From Saprospiraceae bacterium (GTDB lineage: Bacteria > Bacteroidota > Bacteroidia > Chitinophagales > Saprospiraceae), in assembly GCA_020628145.1 (NCBI GenBank), contig JAHDFN010000003.1, positions 1 through 41,305 of the forward strand: a stretch of DNA of 41,305 nucleotides, read 5' to 3'. Below are positions 1 to 6,408 of this stretch, piece by piece (within the stretch, counting starts at the first letter, position 1; the number at the start of each line of letters is the position of its first letter). Under the pieces are notes generated by a model. That model ran no database searches. It was not told the origin of the DNA and worked only from the letters and a program-made list of their open reading frames with translations. Made by a program: the position numbers and the translations under genes.

Positions 1-268
1 CATCCCGGCAAAGATTTACAAACATCTTAGCGACCCGATAGGGAGTTCCCTTAAGACTGTCGTCATTCAAATCAAGACCGAGAATATTCATGATTTCCCT
101 AAAGTGTTCCTCGATTTTCTCAATCTTGTCCTCATCGGGCATTTCGAAGGCATTATCCTTCATCGGTGTTTCAAGGGATGTACCTACATGGGCGTCCCCC
201 AGCCCTTCGTTTTTGTCTTCCTTATTAGGATTTTTGTTTCCACTCACAACCGACTTTTCTAGTTTCAT
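1..268 (-). CDS. folE: GTP cyclohydrolase I, N-terminal part (partial at window edge)
   Basis: GTP cyclohydrolase I converts GTP to 7,8-dihydroneopterin triphosphate, the first step of folate and pterin synthesis in the cytosol. The start is the ATG at 268. The 89 visible codons give a hydrophilic N-terminal extension (about residues 1-47) followed by the family's opening helix, with the signature LGLDLNDDSLKGTPYRVAKM at about 63-82. The protein then runs off the window. The last residues read VNLCRD, whereas the family expects VNEIFAGM or similar. The expected reading is recovered if five bases (such as GAAAT) are restored between positions 13 and 14. The gene therefore carries either a frameshift or an end-of-contig error. 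Family assignment is confident; intactness is not. Confidence 0.85.
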   Translation of the reverse strand, partial: MKLEKSVVSGNKNPNKEDKNEGLGDAHVGTSLETPMKDNAFEMPDEDKIEKIEEHFREIMNILGLDLNDDSLKGTPYRVAKMFVNLCRD

Positions 269-412
269 TATATGTGTATTTGAATTGTATCCACGTCTAA
301 AAACGTACAATCGGGGTAATTTGTTTAATAATTACATGGAATAACTGCTATTGTGATGTATGAATTCATGAACGGTCACGGATAATGCAAGAAAATACAA
401 GCCTAAAGTACA

Positions 413-444
413 AAAGGGGAAGTTGTTTGGACAACTTCCCCTTT
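413..444 (-). terminator. Rho-independent terminator of the sigma/anti-sigma unit
   Basis: A perfect 14-bp inverted repeat (413-426 pairing with 431-444) with a four-base loop lies 24 bases past the stop codon of the barrel-fused regulator. Read on the minus strand it ends in TTTT. The rest of 269-467 (upstream of folE) shows no gene; no clear TAnnTTTG element was found for folE. Confidence 0.75.
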
Positions 445-467
445 CCGGATTATCATTATTTTGATTT

Positions 468-1889
468 TTAGAATTCATACCTAAGGAAAACACCTAGGCT
501 CGTTTCCCTTTTCCCCCAACCGGGTAAATCATATTTTTGAGTCTGCTGGGTAACTTCATCGTCAAATGCGGACAAATTCCGTTTTATCAGACCGTAATCG
601 AACCGGATGCCCAATGCCAATTTCCGAACAGGATAATAACTGACACCTGCTAAAATCTGGGGGTCTAACAACGGGGTTATGGAGGGGGGGGCATCCGAGG
701 TATTTTGAGCGGGCGTACCCAAAGGATCGAATCCTAGTAATTCCTGAGCGGAGTCTCTATTTTTAGATTTCAAATTGACATTCAATGCCATTCCGGCATC
801 CAATTGCCAGCGGGGAGAAAACCGATACCCCACCATTACCGGAATTTTGATTTTATGATGTCTCATTATTTTGGGAACATTGTTTATAACGTTCTGCAAA
901 CTATCATATTCATAACCCGGGGATAAATTTTCATCCAGATTTACATTGGCAACATTCAGGTATTCATCCGAATAATCAATACGGGACAAGTGGTATTCGC
1001 CTCCAAGAGACAAATTCCATTTCGAATTGAATCGGTATCGGGCAGACAGCCCCAATTTACCTCCTATTTCATCCGAGGATGAATATTGGAAACCTGTTTC
1101 GATTCCCAAGGACCATTTTTTATTTTCCTTTTCTTCATCTTCTTTTCCATCTTCAATTTCAGCCACAATATTTTCAATCAATTGGATTTGTTCCACTTTA
1201 TTTTTAATCGATGCATCAATCATTGCCATGAGTTTCAATTCTATTTTCTGCTTGGATTCATTTTCGGATTCAAATGGATTCAAATTCTTTTTTACGGAAT
1301 TAATCGAAGGAAGATTTTCTTCATATATTTCTTGAATTAATTCTTCCTGAAAATTTTCATTTTTTTGTATGACTGAACTATTATTTCCGGATTTTTTTTC
1401 AATGGAAATAATTTCCAATTCGGCCCTATCATTAACACCTAATTCCTTTTTCGAATAATTCAGATCATAACGACTAGGAATATTCTCATTTTTCCTAATT
1501 ACGGGATTGGACCGAGTATTTTTTCCTAGCTGTTTTTCGGGATTGTTTTTTATTGGATCGTTGGGAGTAGATGAATTATTTTGTTTTTCAGTATTTTCAA
1601 TTTCATTTTGAATTAATGATTCTACTTTATCCGCGGGTACATATTTTGCATGTTCATCTTTGGGTTCTTCGGTATCTGTTATATAAAGTTTTTTATCTTC
1701 CCTGAAATCCGTCATCGAATAAATGGAAATAGAAATCATGGAAATCCCTATCAAAAAGAAAAGGAAAAACAACCAACGCCTTTTCTTTTTACGCACAGGC
1801 ATTTCCTTATCCAAAAGAGATTCCATGTCACTCCAAGAACGATCCAGGAAATCTTTATCCAGATTATATTTTTTATTGCTATCCGACAT
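468..1889 (-). CDS. Putative anti-sigma regulator fused to an outer-membrane beta-barrel
   Basis: This 473-residue protein overlaps the ECF sigma gene by 11 bases, so the two are translationally coupled. It has a cytoplasmic N-terminus of about 34 residues with a WSDMESLLDKEMP segment and a KKKRR stop-transfer patch. One strong transmembrane helix (about 39-59) follows, then a charged, Asn/Glu/Lys-rich linker of about 200 residues (60-257). The C-terminal region (258-473) consists of alternating beta strands ending in phenylalanine, like OMP_b-brl/PorT-type barrels. There is no cleavable signal peptide. The layout suggests one chain anchored in the inner membrane, spanning the periplasm and inserting in the outer membrane. 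By position it is the likely cognate anti-sigma factor. Sigma binding is inferred from context and layout; no classical anti-sigma fold is evident. The Trp/Met/Leu-Asp motif resembles N-termini I recall from other Bacteroidota barrel proteins next to sigma genes. Confidence 0.65.
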   Translation of the reverse strand: MSDSNKKYNLDKDFLDRSWSDMESLLDKEMPVRKKKRRWLFFLFFLIGISMISISIYSMTDFREDKKLYITDTEEPKDEHAKYVPADKVESLIQNEIENTEKQNNSSTPNDPIKNNPEKQLGKNTRSNPVIRKNENIPSRYDLNYSKKELGVNDRAELEIISIEKKSGNNSSVIQKNENFQEELIQEIYEENLPSINSVKKNLNPFESENESKQKIELKLMAMIDASIKNKVEQIQLIENIVAEIEDGKEDEEKENKKWSLGIETGFQYSSSDEIGGKLGLSARYRFNSKWNLSLGGEYHLSRIDYSDEYLNVANVNLDENLSPGYEYDSLQNVINNVPKIMRHHKIKIPVMVGYRFSPRWQLDAGMALNVNLKSKNRDSAQELLGFDPLGTPAQNTSDAPPSITPLLDPQILAGVSYYPVRKLALGIRFDYGLIKRNLSAFDDEVTQQTQKYDLPGWGKRETSLGVFLRYEF

Positions 1890-2442
1890 CTCTTATATCA
1901 TAATGTTCCTGAATCAATTCTTTTAAACGGGTACGTGCAGCAGACAAATGCCACTTGGACGTCCCGGTACTTATCCCCATTTTATCGGCTATTTCATTGT
2001 GCTTGTATCCTTCTATCGCAAACAAACGGAAAACCTCTGCCGAAGCGGGAGGCAGTTTTTCTATCAACTTGACAATATCATTGAAATATAAATCAGAAAG
2101 CGTATTGCTTTCCGTCCGTGAGTCCTCAGGTTCTTCCAAGATAACCGCCCTAAGATATTTGGCATCACTCCTGAAATAATCAGCACGGGTTCTCATCATT
2201 GTCGTTTTTATCCATCCGCCCAAAGCTTTTGGATCATTGACCGTATTTATTTTTTTGAATACTTTTAAAAATCCCTGATTGACAATTTCCATCGCCTTCT
2301 CCCTATCCCTCACATGATAGACCATCAGCCCCATCATATTGGAAAAATATTTGCGGTACAGGTATTCCTGAGCCCTCCGATCATTATCTGAGCAAGCCGC
2401 AATCAATTCTATTTCCGAATATGTTTTTTTTCTAAAAAGCAT
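1879..2442 (-). CDS. ECF-family RNA polymerase sigma factor
   Basis: The 187-residue protein has the two-domain layout of sigma-70 family ECF factors. A sigma-2 region (about 20-90) contains AQEYLYRKYFSNMMGLMVY and an acidic/aromatic patch. A sigma-4 helix-turn-helix (about 125-180) reads LPPASAEVFRLFAIEGYKHN followed by EIADKMGISTGTSKWHL. It would direct core polymerase to a small regulon. It is the middle gene of a three-gene minus-strand unit, 25 bases after the upstream barrel gene and overlapping the downstream barrel-fused regulator. That neighbour is the obvious candidate to hold it inactive. Family assignment is clear; the target promoters cannot be read from this window. Confidence 0.92.
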   Translation of the reverse strand: MLFRKKTYSEIELIAACSDNDRRAQEYLYRKYFSNMMGLMVYHVRDREKAMEIVNQGFLKVFKKINTVNDPKALGGWIKTTMMRTRADYFRSDAKYLRAVILEEPEDSRTESNTLSDLYFNDIVKLIEKLPPASAEVFRLFAIEGYKHNEIADKMGISTGTSKWHLSAARTRLKELIQEHYDIRDVG

Positions 2443-2467
2443 GAATCGTTTCTAGGCGAATGGGAAT

Positions 2468-3046
2468 TTAAAATTCAAACCCGAAATTAATGGAATACCT
2501 TTGGTACAACCTTTTGATATTAACAATATACAAATCATCATCCCAACTATCATCACGCCTGAATTTCGCATGTTGCAATTCATATCCGAAAGATATGGAC
2601 GAAGCGAATCTTTCCCTTTTCTGGAATTTCCACCCAACTGCCGGACGGAAATAAACACCATTCGGTTTATTATCCCAATTTTCGAATTGTGACAATACCT
2701 TTACTCCCCATCCCAATTCCATACTATAAATAGGCCGCACTTTCCATTCCGTCAAATCCCCTCTTATTTCGGCATACACAGGAATAAATACATCCGGGTT
2801 ATCAAAATTGTAAAATTCATATCCTATTCCTCCTCCGACACTCAGCCACCTATTGAATTCATATCCCATCGAATACCTGAATCCTATTCCCCCACTTTTC
2901 GTATTGGACCCGAACTCCGAACGCTGTAAATTACCCAAATTAAATCCAAAGGAAATATGGGAATAATAATTAATTTCCTTTTCATCCTGGGCTTTCAGTG
3001 ATAAAGCCAATCCTGCAAATATCAACATTAATATTGTCCGTCTCAT
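2468..3046 (-). CDS. Outer-membrane beta-barrel protein
   Basis: A 192-residue protein with a cleavable signal peptide (MRRTILMLIFAGLALSLKAQ, cut after about residue 19 or 20). The remainder alternates aromatic and polar residues as in small 8-10-strand porin-like barrels and ends in phenylalanine (NFGFEF), the usual outer-membrane C-terminal signature. It is the first gene of the unit with the ECF sigma factor, so it may be a partner or a target of the sensing system. I do not recognise a specific family beyond the OMP_b-brl type, and no ligand can be inferred. Confidence 0.75.
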   Translation of the reverse strand: MRRTILMLIFAGLALSLKAQDEKEINYYSHISFGFNLGNLQRSEFGSNTKSGGIGFRYSMGYEFNRWLSVGGGIGYEFYNFDNPDVFIPVYAEIRGDLTEWKVRPIYSMELGWGVKVLSQFENWDNKPNGVYFRPAVGWKFQKRERFASSISFGYELQHAKFRRDDSWDDDLYIVNIKRLYQRYSINFGFEF

Positions 3047-3062
3047 TTATTGTTTTTTAAAT

Positions 3063-3082
3063 GGGACGCCCTAAGGCGTCCC
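3063..3082 (-). terminator. Hairpin after the LVIVD lipoprotein gene
   Basis: An 8-bp inverted repeat GGGACGCC/GGCGTCCC with a CTAA loop lies just past the stop of the lipoprotein gene. On the minus strand it is followed by an A/T-rich stretch but not a clean T tract, so it is a moderate terminator candidate. It also lies 16 bases upstream of the barrel gene start. Confidence 0.5.
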
Positions 3083-3113
3083 CAATCAAACCAAACTTAC
3101 ACTTAATCTGAAA

Positions 3114-4391
3114 TCACGAATTCGGGATTACACTCAATTGACGGATATTATCCTTATCCGATGTATCGAACTGATAAAACCCATCCGCACCAATTACCAT
3201 AATATGATTTTCGCCTAATGCAATGACATCATAGGCATCGAAACCTTTCAGTCTTCCTAATTCATGTACATTATAGGTATCTTCAACATCCAATACCCTT
3301 ATCCCTTCAGAGCCTTCTCCCAAATACAATACTTCACTAGGGGTAATGGATAATCCATGAGGATTTGACATTTCATAACTCTTCATCAATGTAGGATTCG
3401 TCAAATCATTTATATCAATGATGTCCATTTGATTTGTAAACCCATCACATTCAGGATTACCACTCCTCAAGGTTACAAACGCACGGTTGCCGGACACATA
3501 AACCGGATCACAGGCACGGGCATGTTGGAACTTGGACAGTTGATTGGGAGATTCGGGATTGCTATTATCGAATATGTACATCCCATCAGCCGCACCGATG
3601 AATAAATGATTCCCATGTGGAAATATGGTTTCGATATTCCATCCGACATAAACGGTATTCCTGAGTTCGGGACAGTCTATGGTATTAATACTGAACACAT
3701 CCATATTCCCTTCATCCAATGCATACAGATAATCATTTACGATTCCGAAACGGGCCATGGAACCGGCGATACCAACTTCTCCTCCTTGAGTACCGACAGT
3801 CCCGGTTTGTCCATCGAATGTCGTAGGATCCACAAATACTTCTCCACCATTTCCGGACAATATGACATCGTCACCCCAATGCGAAGAATAACAATCAAAT
3901 GTTTCGGTAACATTGGTTCTTTCATGGTAAACCAAAACACCTAAGGCCTGCTCTTCGTAATACCAACCAAAGACATCCTCTACTCTTTTCTTTAAAACGG
4001 GGTTTGAGAACGTACTGATATCAATAGTCAATAAATCCATATAGTTATCTGCATAGAGGATATTGTTTTTGACAGCCATATCCACATTCCCCGGAATCGG
4101 GATAAAAGCCACATTATTTGGATTGGAAGGATCCGCATTATCTATAATATGGATTCCCTCCCTCAGCTCATTAATCAGAACATAATTGTTGTAAAAATAT
4201 ATCTTACCCGGATTTTCCAAATCTCTTGCAGCCTCGGCCCTGATATCAATACGGATATCATCCATAGGCATGTAAACAGGATCGTACCGGGTGTATGTCA
4301 ATTTATTCTTACACTTGTCTTCTATACAACTCTGAAAGAATAACAACGACAACAAAACTATGGACGATAATAAAATTCTTGCTTTCTTCAT
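3114..4391 (-). CDS. LVIVD-repeat surface lipoprotein
   Basis: The ATG at 4391 is preferred over the longer frame (to 4478) because it gives a proper lipoprotein signal peptide with lipobox cysteine at residue 22 (LLFFQSC). The resulting 425-residue protein contains repeated blocks of LVIVD/beta-propeller type, for example GIHIIDNADPSNPNNVAFI and MYIFDNSNPESPNQLSKF, in which a hydrophobic triplet with Asp precedes a Ser/Asn-Pro turn. Such proteins are predicted to form extracellular or periplasmic propellers; no enzymatic role is known to me. It is a single gene on the minus strand with its own downstream hairpin. The family is clear; the function is unknown. Confidence 0.8.
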   Translation of the reverse strand: MKKARILLSSIVLLSLLFFQSCIEDKCKNKLTYTRYDPVYMPMDDIRIDIRAEAARDLENPGKIYFYNNYVLINELREGIHIIDNADPSNPNNVAFIPIPGNVDMAVKNNILYADNYMDLLTIDISTFSNPVLKKRVEDVFGWYYEEQALGVLVYHERTNVTETFDCYSSHWGDDVILSGNGGEVFVDPTTFDGQTGTVGTQGGEVGIAGSMARFGIVNDYLYALDEGNMDVFSINTIDCPELRNTVYVGWNIETIFPHGNHLFIGAADGMYIFDNSNPESPNQLSKFQHARACDPVYVSGNRAFVTLRSGNPECDGFTNQMDIIDINDLTNPTLMKSYEMSNPHGLSITPSEVLYLGEGSEGIRVLDVEDTYNVHELGRLKGFDAYDVIALGENHIMVIGADGFYQFDTSDKDNIRQLSVIPNS

Positions 4392-4529
4392 TACGAATAT
4401 GGATTTGATTCCCAATATGGGATTTTTATTAAAATAAAGGACTTCGGGAATCAACCGAAATTCAATTCGATAAATCAAAGCCCTTACAATTACAATGACG
4501 AAAGGAGTATAAAAAAAGGTTGGGTCGGA

Positions 4530-5456
4530 TCAGGATTTTTTCATGGGTAAGTCAAAAACAGCACCATCATATCCTAGATAAGAGGCAGGAAAAATGCTTC
4601 GGGCCTCAAGTAGATGGGGATCCAAATCCTCATATCTTGCCGAATAATGGCCTAGTATCAATCGCCCTACCTCGGCTTTTTTAGCAATTTCCGCTGCCTG
4701 CATTACAGTTGAATGATTTGTTGCCAATGCCTTATCCGCATCTTCTTCAAGAAAAGTGGACTCATGATAGAGCATATCCACACCCTTTATATAAGGAATG
4801 ATTCTTTCATCATAGGAAGTATCTGTACAAAATGCAAAACTTCTTGGAGGAGGGGGAGCCAGTGTAAGTTCATTATTGGGAATAACCCGACCTTCAGGAT
4901 TGCTCCAATCATTTCCTAATTTGATCCCGGGAATATCCTTAAAGGGAATACCGTATTCTGATATTTTCTCCTTGATCATTTTACGGGGCATCTTCTTTTC
5001 CCTGAAAAGATAACCGTTACACGCAATGCCATGACTCAAGGGGATGGTTTCAACCGTTAGGATCTCATTTTCAAAAATCAACTGGCTGATTGTAGTATCC
5101 AATTCATGGTAGATGATTTTAAAAGGCGGGCCCTTCTCTGCTTGGGGAAACAAACCGTTTATCATCGCTTCTAATCCGGGAGGGGAATAAATATTCAATG
5201 GTGTTTCCCTTCCATTCATTCCCAACGAGGTCAATAAACCCGGCAGGCCGAAAATATGATCGCCATGAAGATGCGTAATGAAAACACTTTGGATTTTTCC
5301 TTTTCTCACCTTGAATTTTGACATCCGCATCTGTGTCCCTTCGCCACAATCCAATAAAAACAACTGCTCATGTATATTGAGTACATGAGCAGTCGGAAAA
5401 CGGTTTTTAAACGGCATGGCTCCACTGGAACCTAAAATAGTCAATTCGAATTTCAT
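4530..5456 (-). CDS. rnz: Ribonuclease Z (tRNA 3'-end endonuclease)
   Basis: Ribonuclease Z removes 3' trailers from pre-tRNAs in the cytosol. The 308-residue length is normal for the family. The zinc-binding metallo-beta-lactamase motif THLHGDH (about residues 61-67) is followed by the family signature IFGLPGLL. The N-terminal LGSSGAMP and LLDCGEGTQ and the later FCTDTSYD and GHYSARY motifs supply the remaining metal and substrate residues. Its ATG directly follows the TAG of the STAS gene, so the two are co-transcribed. Its stop is 138 bases before the start of the next minus-strand gene; no strong terminator is visible there. Confidence 0.95.
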   Translation of the reverse strand: MKFELTILGSSGAMPFKNRFPTAHVLNIHEQLFLLDCGEGTQMRMSKFKVRKGKIQSVFITHLHGDHIFGLPGLLTSLGMNGRETPLNIYSPPGLEAMINGLFPQAEKGPPFKIIYHELDTTISQLIFENEILTVETIPLSHGIACNGYLFREKKMPRKMIKEKISEYGIPFKDIPGIKLGNDWSNPEGRVIPNNELTLAPPPPRSFAFCTDTSYDERIIPYIKGVDMLYHESTFLEEDADKALATNHSTVMQAAEIAKKAEVGRLILGHYSARYEDLDPHLLEARSIFPASYLGYDGAVFDLPMKKS

Positions 5457-5840
5457 CTATTCTTCGTCACCGTCCGAATTCAGTTCTTTTTCTATTTCAT
5501 CCATGAAAACGAAATCAACGGATTCATCCAAAGTAGGAATAATCGTCAACACGGTTTCCAAGCGGGAAATTTCTATCAATTTCTTAACGTGTGGATGGGT
5601 AGCACCTGTCAAGACAAATGTTCCGATATCCTTCCACAAACGATTAGCTGTCAAAATGGCACTCAGACCCGATGAATCCACAAATTTCACTTCACTCAAA
5701 TCCAAAATGAAATTTGGTACGCCTTCATTCCTAAGAATAACGAATTCTGATTTGACATTCGGAGCAACTAGGGAATTCAGGTTTTCCTCCTGTAAGGTCA
5801 TTACGGTGTATTTTTCCTGTTTATTAACGGAAAACTTCAT
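5457..5840 (-). CDS. STAS-domain protein (anti-sigma factor antagonist type)
   Basis: This 127-residue protein is a single STAS domain. The core ILDLSEVKFVDSSGLSAIL (about 45-63) contains the serine of the DSSGL motif that is phosphorylated in SpoIIAA/RsbV-type antagonists. A short acidic tail (ELNSDGDEE) follows. Classical function would be partner switching with an anti-sigma kinase, but no kinase or phosphatase gene is nearby. It shares a transcript with rnz, whose start abuts its stop codon. Start at the ATG at 5840. Confidence 0.88.
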   Translation of the reverse strand: MKFSVNKQEKYTVMTLQEENLNSLVAPNVKSEFVILRNEGVPNFILDLSEVKFVDSSGLSAILTANRLWKDIGTFVLTGATHPHVKKLIEISRLETVLTIIPTLDESVDFVFMDEIEKELNSDGDEE

Positions 5841-6408
5841 TTATAATACGATTTTAAATATGAAAACCAATTAAAGTATATTAGATGTTATCACGAAAAA
5901 TTGATTATAGCCAACCGGTCTTTTTGAAAATATGCCTGCGTTATTCCTCTCAACCGTAGCTATCGCTCGCTTTTCGACGAATGCCTTGCCTATTTCCAAT
6001 ATTCCTCATTTGTCTTACATAAAAAACATTTCGGGATAACATCTTGCTTTATCCAAAGAACTAAGGTAGATAAATAAACATTCATGTGCAAATAAAATCA
6101 GACGAAACAACGTCACGGTCAAAGTTGTAAAATCCATAATTTTTCAAGGATATTATCGAACTTATTGCCGAAATAAGCGTAATAAGACATATGTGCAGAA
6201 TTTCCCCATATCCGGCAGATACCTACTGCAGATATGTCTGAATTTCAGACTTGGCATTATTTTGTAGGGAAATACGAATTAGGATAATCTATGATTTTTT
6301 ATGGTGATATTTTCTTTATCGACTAAAATTACATAGGTTTAACCGCACGATTTATCAAATTGAACCGTTTATTGTTTATACAACAACAATTCAGACACAT
6401 AATAATAA
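5841..6408. other. 568-bp intergenic region between the STAS gene and clpC
   Basis: No gene is supportable here. It must hold the divergent promoters of the STAS/rnz pair (minus) and clpC (plus). I found no clean TAnnTTTG element for either; TAGGTTTA near 6336 is one mismatch from consensus. Within it, about 5930-6025 is a more GC-rich block unlike its A/T-rich surroundings (listed separately). Confidence 0.6.
5930..6025. repeat. Candidate dispersed extragenic repeat unit
   Basis: A compositionally distinct block beginning near TATGCCTGCGTTATTCC and ending near GCCTTGCCTATTTCC, with weak, imperfect inverted symmetry between its ends. It has no open frame. It resembles short dispersed intergenic repeats I recall from other Bacteroidota, but no second copy occurs in this window, so repeat status is a guess. 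Confidence 0.3.
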
